A DNA stretch of 64,000 nucleotides from assembly GCA_020025235.1 (NCBI GenBank), contig JAHHSL010000001.1, positions 1 to 64,000 on the forward strand, written 5' to 3'. Numbering within the stretch: position 1 is the first letter of the stretch; each line of letters begins with the position of its first letter. Of the stretch, positions 17,053-25,647 are shown piece by piece. The notes beneath the pieces are model-generated. The model searched no databases. It saw only the letters and a program-made list of their open reading frames with translations, and was not told the origin of the DNA. The translations under genes and the position numbers were made by a program. The stretch is from Ruthenibacterium sp. Its GTDB lineage: Bacteria > Bacillota > Clostridia > Oscillospirales > Ruminococcaceae.

Positions 17053-17107
17053 AAAAAACGTCCCGCCGGAAAGCGCTGCCGATCAGCGCCGCCCGCGGGA
17101 CGTTTTG
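17052..17107 (-). terminator. Terminator of spoVM
   Basis: Minus-strand AAAACGTCCCGC..GCGGGACGTTTTTT forms a long stem with an inner GGCGCTGATCGGCAGCGC hairpin, ending in six T. It begins 8 bases past the spoVM stop and abuts the -35 of the next operon. Confidence 0.85.
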
Positions 17108-17114
17108 CCGTTTA

Positions 17115-17192
17115 TTATGCTTTTTTCATTTTAAAAACAGCTCTGAGAATACCGGACAGATATTTCGGACTTTTCCATACGACGATTTGCAT
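17115..17192 (-). CDS. spoVM: Stage V sporulation protein M, 25 residues
   Basis: SpoVM is a tiny amphipathic helix that recognises the convex forespore membrane and anchors SpoIVA. The frame reads MQIVVWKSPKYLSGILRAVF followed by KMKKA. It aligns with Bacillus SpoVM through the pattern K-x-P-K-[FY]-L-x-G-I-[LV]-R-A (Pro9, Gly14, Ile15 and Arg17 kept). GAGGTG sits 7 bases before the ATG and a terminator follows the stop. It is the last gene of the yicC-to-thiN cluster, exactly where spoVM lies in Bacillus (after thiN), and it neighbours spoIVA, its partner. It is far below usual ORF length cut-offs and easily missed. Confidence 0.92.
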   Translation of the reverse strand: MQIVVWKSPKYLSGILRAVFKMKKA

Positions 17193-17269
17193 TGTGGCAC
17201 CTCGCTTTCCAACTTGCGGGACGCCGCCGCGCCCCTTTGTACCACTATATCCAAACCGCCCCGAAAGTG

Positions 17270-17899
17270 TTACTCTCCGGTGCGTTCCATGCGTGATTTC
17301 ACGAAAAAGAGCATTCCTTTTTCAAACCGGACGGTCAATTCTTTCTGCGCCGGCTCGTTGCTTACGCCAAGGGGATATCCGTTTGTCAGCCGTCCTCCGG
17401 AAAGCGGGTATTTAAAGCCCTCCAGCGTCAGGTTTTCCACAGACGACCCGATGCTGAAAAACGAATAGTACCACCCTTTGCACGCTGCGAAACGGTATTC
17501 ACCCGGCGTCAGCACCGTTATTTCGTTTGCTTCGTCCGCAAGCAGTGCTTTCACGCCTTTTTGCGCCAGAAAGATCAGTGTCTGCAGATTGGCCAGCGTG
17601 TGGTCAAATCTTCCGCCAAGCCCGCCCAGGATCAGAATTTCATCCGCATTGCGTTCCAGTGCCTTCTTCACAGCGCACAGGGTATCGGTGTCATCCTTTT
17701 CCGCCGGCAGCCGGATCGTCTTTTCGGTTTCTTTCGGGAAGGGCGCGCTGTCATAATCCCCGATCAGCAGATCCGGTTCGATGCCGATGCCGCGTGCCGT
17801 TTCATAGCCCGCATCGGCTGCGATCACAAAATCCGCACCGGCGCAGTATTCCCGCATTGACGGCGAAACGGGCATCCCTGCAAAAACCACACATTTCAT
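17270..17899 (-). CDS. thiN: Thiamine pyrophosphokinase
   Basis: ThiN (209 aa) transfers pyrophosphate from ATP to thiamine, giving the cofactor ThDP. The catalytic N-terminal domain carries AADAGYETA, LLIGDYDSAP, AEKDDTDTLCAVKKAL and GGLGGRFDHTLANLQ, all hallmarks of the family. The C-terminal substrate-binding domain has FSIGSSVENLTLEGFKYPL and GGRLTNGYPLGVSNE. It follows rsgA; the usual gene between them, rpe, is absent. A hairpin with a T run at 17924-17958 separates rsgA and thiN and may reduce read-through. spoVM follows 77 bases downstream. Confidence 0.96.
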   Translation of the reverse strand: MKCVVFAGMPVSPSMREYCAGADFVIAADAGYETARGIGIEPDLLIGDYDSAPFPKETEKTIRLPAEKDDTDTLCAVKKALERNADEILILGGLGGRFDHTLANLQTLIFLAQKGVKALLADEANEITVLTPGEYRFAACKGWYYSFFSIGSSVENLTLEGFKYPLSGGRLTNGYPLGVSNEPAQKELTVRFEKGMLFFVKSRMERTGE

Positions 17900-17923
17900 T
17901 ATCTGTCCCTCTTTTCCTGTACG

Positions 17924-17958
17924 AAAAAAGCCGCCGACCCGAAAATCGACGGCTTTTT
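17924..17958 (-). terminator. Intercistronic terminator between rsgA and thiN
   Basis: AAAAAGCCGTCGA pairs with TCGGCGGCTTTTTT (one G-T pair) on the minus strand, T run included. It lies 34 bases past the rsgA stop and 24 bases before thiN, so thiN-spoVM may be read from partial read-through or a separate promoter. Confidence 0.7.
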
Positions 17959-17991
17959 GAAACAGCCTTTTGTGACAGCATCACATCCGGC

Positions 17992-18864
17992 TTATTTTTC
18001 CCATTCTTTCACTTCTTTGGCTTCGTTATAAAGCGTTACATAGCTTTCATAGCGCGTGCGGTCGATTTCGCCTTCCTCAAGCGCCTGCCGCACGGCACAG
18101 CCCTTTTCCACGGTATGGGAACATCCGGTAAATTTGCATCTGCCGAAGCATCGCTCAATTTCCGGAAATGCGAACTGCAGATTTTCCTTGGGGATGAAGC
18201 AGGCACGCTCCATATCAAGGCTGGCAAAGCCGGGCGTATCCGCCACAAGGCCGCCGCAGCTTTCATACAGCACCACTTCACGCGTCGTATGGCGTCCGCG
18301 TCCAAGCTTCTGGCTGATTTCGCCGGTTTCAAGCGTATGCTCGGGCAAAAGCGCACCCAAAAGCGTCGATTTCCCGACACCGGAGTTTCCGCAGAATACG
18401 CTGAGCTTTCCGTTAAGCCGCGCGCGGACGGCGTCCAGCCCTTCTCCTGTCGCCGCATTCACACGCAGCACCGGGATGCCCGAATGGGCGTAGCAGGCAG
18501 TGATTTCCGCTTCATCTGCCAAATCCGTTTTGGTGATGACGATGATCGGCTGTGCACCCTTATCCACTGCGATTGCGGAAAGCTTGTCAATGACAAGCGT
18601 GCTCGGCACAGGCTGCACCGTGCTGACCACGATAAAGAGCTGATCGACATTTGCAACAGGCGGACGCACAAAGACATTTTTTCTCGGTTCGATCTGTGCA
18701 ATGACCGGCGAACCGCCGTCCCGTTCCAGACGCACCACATCCCCTGCAACGGGTGTGATGCGTTTTTTTCGGAAAATGCCCTTTGCCTTGCACTCCACGA
18801 TTTCCGCACCGGTTTTGACATAGTAGAAGCCGCCGATTCCTTTTACAATGTAGTTATCCTGCAT
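17992..18864 (-). CDS. rsgA: Ribosome small-subunit GTPase A
   Basis: RsgA (YloQ/YjeQ, 290 aa) is a circularly permuted GTPase that checks late maturation of the 30S subunit. An N-terminal OB fold (residues 1-65) is followed by the permuted motifs: G4 ITKTDL, G1 GNSGVGKST, G3 DTPGFAS. A C-terminal zinc-binding region (C..RCKFTGCSHTVEKGCAV) closes it. The start is taken as the ATG at 18864, because GGAGG lies 6 bases before it; the ATG at 18870 touches the ribosome site. It is in the PASTA kinase-phosphatase cluster, as in Bacillus, where PrkC phosphorylates this GTPase. Confidence 0.96.
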   Translation of the reverse strand: MQDNYIVKGIGGFYYVKTGAEIVECKAKGIFRKKRITPVAGDVVRLERDGGSPVIAQIEPRKNVFVRPPVANVDQLFIVVSTVQPVPSTLVIDKLSAIAVDKGAQPIIVITKTDLADEAEITACYAHSGIPVLRVNAATGEGLDAVRARLNGKLSVFCGNSGVGKSTLLGALLPEHTLETGEISQKLGRGRHTTREVVLYESCGGLVADTPGFASLDMERACFIPKENLQFAFPEIERCFGRCKFTGCSHTVEKGCAVRQALEEGEIDRTRYESYVTLYNEAKEVKEWEK

Positions 18865-18890
18865 CTGCATCCTCCGATTTTTATCCTGTA

Positions 18891-20309
18891 TCAGCCTTGA
18901 TCCGCCGCTTCCGGCTCTTTCGATTCCGTACTTTCCGATTCCGGCTCCGGCTCCGGTTCCGGGGCAGGAGGCGGGGGCGGCGGAGGAGGCGGCGGCCCTT
19001 TGGAGATCGTTACTGTAACGACACTTCCGCGCACAAGCATGGAACCCGCTCTCGGGGACTGTTCAATGATCGTACCCGGCGCAGCTTCCGCTTCCGCATA
19101 CTGTGTTTTCATCAGCAGCCCGTTGCGCGTCAGGCGCATTCCGGCGTCCCGTTCCGACGCTGCCCCCACGCAGGAGGGTACCGTCACATACGGGATTTCC
19201 GATTTTTCCCGATAGACATACATTTTTACCGTAGTATTGCGTTTGACAATGGTGCCCGGTTCGGGATCTGTGCGGATCACGCAGTCCGGCGGCACCGAAT
19301 CATCATCCGTCGGCAGGATCATCAGCGTCAGCCCCAAAGCACGCAGCTTTTCTTTTGCCGTATCCTTGTGCCAGCCCGTGATTTCGGGCACCTTGACGGT
19401 TTCCACGCCCTTGCTTACCTTGACAATGATCCGCGAACCGTCTTTCACCTTGCGCGGCGCTCTGGGGATCTGATCGACCACTTCCCCGTAGGGTGCGCTT
19501 TCGTGGAACACTTCCTGTTTTTCCAGTGTGAAATCGCGGTATTCAATATCGCTTTTCACATCGTTCCAACGCAGCCCCACAAGGTTCGGCAGCTGCACAT
19601 CCTGACGGACATTGAACAAATCGAGCTGCGGGATGCTGAACAGCCGATAGATCCACGCGCATGAGCCAACCACGACGATCAGCGTCAGCAGTGCGATGTA
19701 CGTCAGGACATAGTGCCGTTTTCTGCGTTTATGTCTTTTATTTTTCCCGGTCATTCCCGCCGGAATTTCCGGGATCACCAGCAGCGCCTGTTCTTCCGCT
19801 TCGGCATCTGCCTGCACTTCGGCTTCGGCTTCATCCTGTGCTTCGGCTTCTGGCTGCGTCTGTTCGTTTTGTTCTGCCGCTTTGCCGGTCTGTTCTTCGC
19901 GTGCGTCACCGGCTTTGTCCGCACCGGTATCGGCATCAGCAGCCGCCTTGTGCACAGCCGGCGCATCTGCCGCTTTTTTGTCTGCCGAAGCCGTATCTGC
20001 CTGCCGGCTTTCCTTTTGCTCCGGCTGCCCGTCCGCTTTCTTCGCCGGTTCTGCCGGCTTTGCTTTTTCTGCGCCGGTTTCCGTGCGGGGCTTTTTCCCT
20101 TTGCCCTTTCGTTTCTGTCCGCCCGCTTTTTCTGCGTCTGCAGGACGTTCCGTCGCAGTTTCAAAACCTGTTTCCGGCAGTTCCTGCTTTTTGGGTTCAG
20201 CCGGCGCTTTCTGCTGCGCCGATGCGCCCTGCTTTGCGGCTGCATTCTGCTGCGGCTGCGTTTTCGCTTTTCCGCCTTTTCTTTTTTTCTTGTTTCGTCC
20301 GGATGCCAC
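18891..20309 (-). CDS. Kinase-less PASTA protein with long charged cytosolic tail
   Basis: A 472-residue membrane protein. Residues 1-200 are a low-complexity Lys/Ala/Glu/Gln region with no known fold, starting very basic (SGRNKKKRKGGKAK) and turning acidic. KNKRHKRRKRH then precedes one membrane segment (about 203-225). Outside follow three PASTA domains (VQLPNLVGLRWNDVKSD, VKVPEITGWHKDTAKEKL, VTVPSCVGAASERDAG) and a polyproline/Glu tail. PASTA domains bind muropeptides or beta-lactam-like ligands. The outer part resembles that of PrkC, encoded just upstream, whose first PASTA starts with the similar VELPNFVGLTMKEIKSK. It may be a paralogue whose kinase domain was replaced. Start is GTG at 20309, with AAAGGAG 6 bases before. 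Confidence 0.82.
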   Translation of the reverse strand: MASGRNKKKRKGGKAKTQPQQNAAAKQGASAQQKAPAEPKKQELPETGFETATERPADAEKAGGQKRKGKGKKPRTETGAEKAKPAEPAKKADGQPEQKESRQADTASADKKAADAPAVHKAAADADTGADKAGDAREEQTGKAAEQNEQTQPEAEAQDEAEAEVQADAEAEEQALLVIPEIPAGMTGKNKRHKRRKRHYVLTYIALLTLIVVVGSCAWIYRLFSIPQLDLFNVRQDVQLPNLVGLRWNDVKSDIEYRDFTLEKQEVFHESAPYGEVVDQIPRAPRKVKDGSRIIVKVSKGVETVKVPEITGWHKDTAKEKLRALGLTLMILPTDDDSVPPDCVIRTDPEPGTIVKRNTTVKMYVYREKSEIPYVTVPSCVGAASERDAGMRLTRNGLLMKTQYAEAEAAPGTIIEQSPRAGSMLVRGSVVTVTISKGPPPPPPPPPPAPEPEPEPESESTESKEPEAADQG

Positions 20310-20407
20310 CGTTTACTCCTTTCGCACACTGTTTGTGTGCAGATGCAGCGACAGATCTTCTGCCGCTGCATGTTCTTCCTGCCCTGTACATTCAGCCGGA
20401 TGCAATA

Positions 20408-22438
20408 TCAGTCATCATCCGTTTCCGATTCGGAATCCGGCTTCGGCTCTTCGTAATTCCCGCCGAACACGCCGAAGTCGAACGTTTCTTCGCCGCCTGC
20501 GCCGAAGTCCACGTTTACTTCAACCGTATCTCCATCCGGTTTTTCCAGTGTGACCGTACCGGTGCCGGTCGATGTGACCGTCCAGACGTATTCCGAAGCT
20601 TCGCCCGGCGTCGGCAACCATTCCTGCGGGCCGCTTTCCGAAATCAGGGTGTAAGTGCCGCCCTCGTTCGTCTTATCCACGGCGATCTTGAAGTAGCGGG
20701 TGCGTTTTTCCACGCCTTTGGAGACCACAACGTTGACGATGTCGTTCCACTTTGCAACAGTGTCGGCTGCGGGGTCCTGCGAAATGATCGCTCCGGAGGG
20801 GACGGTGTCGCTGTATTCCTCGCTTGCAACCTGAACATACAGGCGCTTTTCGCTCAGTGCTTTCTGTGCATCCAGCACCGAAACCATTCCGGTGACATCC
20901 GGCACCTTGACCGAACGATCCACTTCCTCCTGGCTGATATACACCACAACGTTGCTCTTATCCGTGTTGGCTTCCACCTGTTCGCCAAAAGCCGGTTCCG
21001 TGCTGCTTACGATTCCGCTCGGCTGGCCCTGTGCCACCGTCACGAACTTGAAAGTCGGGATCAGACCCATTCTTTTGCAGGTATCCTGCGCTTCTGCGCG
21101 CGTCATGCCTTCCAGCTTCGGCATCGCGACAATTTCGATGCCGCGGCTGATCGTCAGCGTGATCCGCGCATTGTCCTTAACCAGCTTCGGGTCTGACGCC
21201 GTCTGGGCACGGGGGTACTGATCGCACACCACACCGGATGCGTACTGTGTATTATATGCTTCCTCGGTATTGAAACTGAACTTGATATCCGGATATTTCG
21301 ATTTGATTTCCTTCATCGTCAATCCGACAAAGTTCGGCAGTTCCACATCGGGATGCTGGCTGAAAATCCCGTTTCCTTCGTATTTGAAAATCAGGAACAC
21401 CAGAATGGATGCACCAATCAGAAATGCGGCTGCCATACCTGCCAGAATGGGCAGCACAAGATGTTTTTTTCGGGGCGTCCTGCTGTTTTTCTTTGCAGCG
21501 GGGCGTCTTTTTTCTGTCTGTTTACCTGTAGCCGTTTTGTTCACCACCTTATCCACGTATCTTGTCGGCTCTGCGTCCGTCAGATGCTGATATTCAAATT
21601 TCACGCTCGGATTTCGCTTGAATTCCTCGATATCCTGCAGCATTGCCTGTGCACTTGCATACCGTTCCCGCGGCTCTTTCGCCATAGCGCGTGCGGTGAT
21701 CGCGGCAAGCGCTTCGGGCACGGCCGGGTTCAGTTCCCGCAGCGGCGTGGGGATATCCGCGATCTGCTTGATCGCCACCGACACCGGGCTGTCCGATTCA
21801 AACGGAAGCTGACCCGAGAGCATTTCATACATCATGACACCCAGCGAATAGATGTCCGATTTTGCGTCCGTAACGTCGCCCTTGGCCTGTTCCGGGCTGA
21901 TGTAATGCACCGACCCGATCGCCTTGTCCGTCATGGTCTGGTTTTCACTGCGGGAAAAACGGGCAATGCCGAAATCCATCACCTTGATGGAGCTGTCTGC
22001 CTGCAGCATGATGTTCTGGGGCTTGATGTCGCGGTGCACGATGCCTTTTTCATGCGCGTGCTGCAGCGCTGCAAGAACCTGCGTGACAAAATGCAGCGTT
22101 TCCTTAAAGGTGAGCGGCTGCGCGCGGTATTCCATATATTCCTTCAGCGTGATCCCGTCGATGTATTCCATAACGATATACGGCTGCGGGCCGTTGACGC
22201 TGACGTCATATACCTTGACGATATTCGGATGATCCAGCACCGAGATCGCTTTCGATTCATTTTTAAAGCGCCGCACCAGTTCTTCGTTATTGCGGCATTC
22301 TTCGCGCAGGATCTTCACGGCAACAAGGCGGTTTTCGGTAAGATCGGTCGCCTTATAGACGATTGCCATGCCGCCGGTGCCGATCAGCTCTTCCAGGCGG
22401 TAGCGCTCGTCCAGTTTTTTTCCTATCATTTTATCCAT
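20408..22438 (-). CDS. prkC: PASTA-domain Ser/Thr protein kinase
   Basis: A 676-residue transmembrane Hanks-type kinase (PrkC/Stk1) that senses muropeptides and phosphorylates proteins for growth, wall synthesis and spore germination. Kinase domain residues 13-275: glycine loop IGTGGMA (19-25), Lys42, HRDIKPQN (135-142), DFGIAR (155-160), activation loop with the usual SVHYISPEQA. One membrane segment lies near 330-355, followed by three PASTA domains and a C-terminal beta-rich domain ending in a Glu/Asp-rich tail. The gene overlaps prpC by 8 bases, so the kinase and its phosphatase are made together. GGAGGAG lies 4-5 bases before the ATG. Confidence 0.96.
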   Translation of the reverse strand: MDKMIGKKLDERYRLEELIGTGGMAIVYKATDLTENRLVAVKILREECRNNEELVRRFKNESKAISVLDHPNIVKVYDVSVNGPQPYIVMEYIDGITLKEYMEYRAQPLTFKETLHFVTQVLAALQHAHEKGIVHRDIKPQNIMLQADSSIKVMDFGIARFSRSENQTMTDKAIGSVHYISPEQAKGDVTDAKSDIYSLGVMMYEMLSGQLPFESDSPVSVAIKQIADIPTPLRELNPAVPEALAAITARAMAKEPRERYASAQAMLQDIEEFKRNPSVKFEYQHLTDAEPTRYVDKVVNKTATGKQTEKRRPAAKKNSRTPRKKHLVLPILAGMAAAFLIGASILVFLIFKYEGNGIFSQHPDVELPNFVGLTMKEIKSKYPDIKFSFNTEEAYNTQYASGVVCDQYPRAQTASDPKLVKDNARITLTISRGIEIVAMPKLEGMTRAEAQDTCKRMGLIPTFKFVTVAQGQPSGIVSSTEPAFGEQVEANTDKSNVVVYISQEEVDRSVKVPDVTGMVSVLDAQKALSEKRLYVQVASEEYSDTVPSGAIISQDPAADTVAKWNDIVNVVVSKGVEKRTRYFKIAVDKTNEGGTYTLISESGPQEWLPTPGEASEYVWTVTSTGTGTVTLEKPDGDTVEVNVDFGAGGEETFDFGVFGGNYEEPKPDSESETDDD

Positions 22439-23183
22439 TTTTCTCCTCCGCTGCCTCTATCATCATCAGCAAAACCGTAATGTTGTCGGCCCCTCCTGCT
22501 TTCAGTGCCTTTTCCACCAGCACCTGTGCCGTATCAAAAAAGGGGACCTGTTCAAGCGTCTGCCCGATTTCCTGCGCCGTGACGAAATTGCTCAACCCGT
22601 CACTGCACAAAAGCAAAATATCCTGCGGCTTTACTGCCGTTTCTCCAAAATCCGCATCCACGTCCTGCGTCACGCCGAGCGCCCGTGTAATCAGGTTTTT
22701 CCGCGGATGGTTTTCCGCTTCCTCTTCCGTCAAAAAACCTTCTTCCACAAGCTCCTGCACCATGGAATGGTCTTTTGTCAGCTGTGCGATCGCTCCGTCA
22801 CGATATAAATAGGCGCGGGAATCCCCGACATGTACATACTGTGCAACACCGTGGTGCACGATGACGCCGACAGCCGTCGTGCCCATTCCGTGCAGCTTCG
22901 GCACCGCCTTTGCCTTTTCGTATACAACGCGGTTTGCTTCATCCACTGCGATCTGCAGAAGATCCATGCCTTCCGCAGGGTTCCGCACGTCGTCCACGAT
23001 TTCCATAACGGCCTTTTCCCATGCATCCACCGCCATGGTGCTGGCAAGGCGCCCGCCGCGCGCGCCGCCCATGCCATCGCACACAACGCCCCAGATCAGG
23101 TCGTCCGGGCGGCGGCCTGCGCGATAGCTGTCCTGATTTTCCATGCGCTGATTGCCGATGTCGGTTTTCGCGACAAGCTTCAT
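22431..23183 (-). CDS. prpC: PP2C-type protein phosphatase
   Basis: A 250-residue metal-dependent PP2C phosphatase that removes phosphate from PrkC and its targets. Motifs: NQDSYRAG near the start, VVCDGMGGARGG (metal-binding Asp and Gly), VHVGDSRAYLYRDG, LTKDHSMVQELV, LLLCSDGLSNFV and GGADNITVLLM. The length is standard and no membrane part is present. It overlaps rlmN by 4 bases (ATGA) upstream and prkC by 8 bases downstream, a translationally coupled order kept across Firmicutes. Confidence 0.96.
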   Translation of the reverse strand: MKLVAKTDIGNQRMENQDSYRAGRRPDDLIWGVVCDGMGGARGGRLASTMAVDAWEKAVMEIVDDVRNPAEGMDLLQIAVDEANRVVYEKAKAVPKLHGMGTTAVGVIVHHGVAQYVHVGDSRAYLYRDGAIAQLTKDHSMVQELVEEGFLTEEEAENHPRKNLITRALGVTQDVDADFGETAVKPQDILLLCSDGLSNFVTAQEIGQTLEQVPFFDTAQVLVEKALKAGGADNITVLLMMIEAAEEKNG

Positions 23184-24223
23184 TCAGCCGTCCCCTCCTT
23201 TGCTTCCTCGCGCCGCAGCTGGCCGCATGCGGCACTGATGTCGGTTCCAAGGCGTCTGCGCACCGTTGCATTCACGCCAAGATCTGTCAGCATCTGCTGA
23301 AAGCGGCGCACGTTTGCAGCGTCGGTTGCAGAATACGGGGAACCGTCCACCGGATTTATCGGGATCAGGTTGACGTGCGCGCCCATGCCCTTGATCAGCC
23401 CCGCAAGCGTCTTTGCGGTTTCCGGGCTGTCGTTTACGCCGTTGACCATGGAATACTCAAAGCTGACGCGCCTGCCGGTCGTTTTCTGGTAATCCCGGCA
23501 TGCCCGGATCAGCTGTTCAATCGGGTATGCATCGTTGATCGGCATCATCGAACTGCGCATCGGATTCAGCGGCGCATGCAGCGAAACCGAAAGCGTCAGC
23601 CCAAGGTGCTTTTCCGCAAGCTCGTAGATTTTCGGCACAAGCCCGCAGGTGGAAAGGCTGATATTGCGCATGCCGATGTTTACGCCGTTCGGCGACGATA
23701 CGATCGAAAGGAAGTCCATGACATTGTCAAAATTGTCCAGCGGTTCACCGATGCCCATGAGCACAATGTGCGAAACGCGCTCCCCGGTATCCCTTCCCAC
23801 GGCATAGATCTCGTTCACGATCTCGCCTGCCGTCAGGTTGCGGATGCGCCCGCCCTGCGTCGATGCGCAGAAACGGCAGCCCATACGGCAGCCCACCTGT
23901 GTGGATACGCATACAGTATTGCCGTAGGAATAGCGCATCAATACCGTTTCGATGCAGTTTCCGTCTGCAAGACGGAACAAATATTTCACCGTTCCGTCCT
24001 TTGATTGCTGTCTGCGCGCGATTTCAAGCGTTTCGATCGTAAAGCGTTCTTCCAGCTTTGCAAGAAAGGCTTTCGGCTGATCGGTCATTTCCTGAAAAGA
24101 GCGCACCTGTTTTTCATGCAGCCATTTAAAAATCTGCTTTGCACGGAAGGCAGGCTGGCCCATTTCTTTTACGATCTGTGCAAGCTGCTGTTCCGTATAG
24201 GAAGAAATTCCGGTTCTTTCCAT
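23180..24223 (-). CDS. rlmN: 23S rRNA A2503 / tRNA A37 methyltransferase
   Basis: RlmN (347 aa) is a radical SAM enzyme that methylates C2 of A2503 in 23S rRNA and A37 in some tRNAs. The N-terminal HhH-like domain (QIFKWLHEKQV) is followed by the cluster-binding GCRMGCRFCAST (CxxxCxxC), SHIVLMGIGEPLDNF and NISLSTCGLVPKI. The C-terminal Cys of SAACGQL is the one expected to form the methyl-carrying thioether. The ribosome site is weak (AAGAGTG). It lies 56 bases after rsmB and overlaps prpC. Confidence 0.96.
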   Translation of the reverse strand: MERTGISSYTEQQLAQIVKEMGQPAFRAKQIFKWLHEKQVRSFQEMTDQPKAFLAKLEERFTIETLEIARRQQSKDGTVKYLFRLADGNCIETVLMRYSYGNTVCVSTQVGCRMGCRFCASTQGGRIRNLTAGEIVNEIYAVGRDTGERVSHIVLMGIGEPLDNFDNVMDFLSIVSSPNGVNIGMRNISLSTCGLVPKIYELAEKHLGLTLSVSLHAPLNPMRSSMMPINDAYPIEQLIRACRDYQKTTGRRVSFEYSMVNGVNDSPETAKTLAGLIKGMGAHVNLIPINPVDGSPYSATDAANVRRFQQMLTDLGVNATVRRRLGTDISAACGQLRREEAKEGTAE

Positions 24224-24279
24224 TTCATCACACTCTTTCAGAAAATCTTTGTGCCGCGCATGTGCCGGCTGCCCGCCCT

Positions 24280-25590
24280 TTATTTTTTCTTTTGCAGAAG
24301 GGCTATAAAGAAGCCATCCGTGCCGGTTTTGTGCGGATACAGTGTGGCAAAGCCGTCCGCCGTATCCGTTCCGGGGATCGGGTCCGGGATCGGCTGCACC
24401 GTAAATTCCGGATGCTGTGCAAGGAATGCAGACACAACACCGGCGTTTTCATCCGGGTTCAGCGTACAGGTGGAATACACCAGCCGTCCGCCGGGCCGGA
24501 CATAGCGCGAAGCCGTTTCCAGAATCGCGCGCTGCAGCGTCACAAGTTCTTCCAGTCCTTCCAGCGTCTTGCTGCGGATATCCGGCTTTTTGGCAAGCAC
24601 GCCAAGGCCGGAACACGGCACGTCGCACAAAACGGCGTCTGCATTTGCAAAATCCGCACGGTATACGGATGCATCGTTCTGCAGCACCTGTGCGCATCCG
24701 ACGCCAAGGCGTTCAAATGCCGATTCGATCAGCGAAAGCCGGTTTTTTGCGGCGTCGCAGGAAATCAATGTGCCGTGATTGCCCATGTATTCGCACAGCG
24801 TCGCGCTTTTGCCGCCGGGCGCTGCGCACAGATCCAGCACCTTTTCACCCTTTTTCGGGCACAGTGCCGCACAGGCCAGCTGGGAAGCTTCGCCCTGCAC
24901 ATGGAATGTGCCGCGCTTAAACAGCTTGAGCGCCGTGATATCGCCTTTAAAATCAACATACAGGCTGCCTTTCACATGGCCCGCCTGCACGGGGACCATC
25001 TGCTTTTCAAATTCGGCCATCAGATGCCGGGCGTCCGTCTGCATCGTATTGATGCGCAGGCACAGCCGCGGCTGTGCGAAGCTTGCTTTCAGGATCTCCT
25101 CACATTCCTGCGGGCATTTTTCCAAAAGCAGCTGCGCAATTTCGCGCGTTACGCTGTATTGTACACAAAGGCGCTGTGCCTCATCCGCAAACGTCTCTGC
25201 CGCAAGGTCATAGGCCGCTGCGCGCCGCAGCACCGCATTGACAAGCCCTGCTGCGCTGCTTTTTCCCATTTGGCGGATGAGCGTCACCGATTCGTTGATT
25301 GCCGCACGCACGGGCACGCTGTCCATAAAGCGCGCCTGATACAGCCCGCTGCGCAGCACGGCGCGCACGGCGGCGTCCAGCTTTCCGACCGGCTTTTGCA
25401 GAAATTTCTGCAGGATATAATCAAGCGTGATCATGCGCTCCACTGTGCCGTAAAACACCGCGCTTAAAAACGCACGGTCGCGTGCAGAGCCGTCAAATCC
25501 TTCCAGCACGTGATCCAGCACCAGATTGGCATATCCGTTTTGTTCCTGTTTCATCAGCGCGGCAGCTGCCGCGCGACGGGGGTCTTTCAT
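24280..25590 (-). CDS. rsmB: 16S rRNA m5C967 methyltransferase
   Basis: RsmB/Sun (436 aa) makes 5-methylcytosine at 967 of 16S rRNA. The N-terminal NusB-like domain (residues about 1-135; ARDRAFLSAVFYGTVER) precedes the Rossmann methyltransferase domain: SAM-binding LDLCAAPGGKSATL, DVPCSGLGVLAKKPDIR with the Pro-Cys motif, and STCTLNPDENAGVV with the catalytic Thr-Cys. The length is normal. GGAGG precedes the ATG by 7 bases. It stands between fmt and rlmN; the small zinc protease gene often found here in clostridia is missing. Confidence 0.96.
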   Translation of the reverse strand: MKDPRRAAAAALMKQEQNGYANLVLDHVLEGFDGSARDRAFLSAVFYGTVERMITLDYILQKFLQKPVGKLDAAVRAVLRSGLYQARFMDSVPVRAAINESVTLIRQMGKSSAAGLVNAVLRRAAAYDLAAETFADEAQRLCVQYSVTREIAQLLLEKCPQECEEILKASFAQPRLCLRINTMQTDARHLMAEFEKQMVPVQAGHVKGSLYVDFKGDITALKLFKRGTFHVQGEASQLACAALCPKKGEKVLDLCAAPGGKSATLCEYMGNHGTLISCDAAKNRLSLIESAFERLGVGCAQVLQNDASVYRADFANADAVLCDVPCSGLGVLAKKPDIRSKTLEGLEELVTLQRAILETASRYVRPGGRLVYSTCTLNPDENAGVVSAFLAQHPEFTVQPIPDPIPGTDTADGFATLYPHKTGTDGFFIALLQKKK

Positions 25591-25647
25591 AGATTTTCCT
25601 CCGGCGCAGATGATGCGCCCATTGTATATACGGCAAATGCGCGGATT

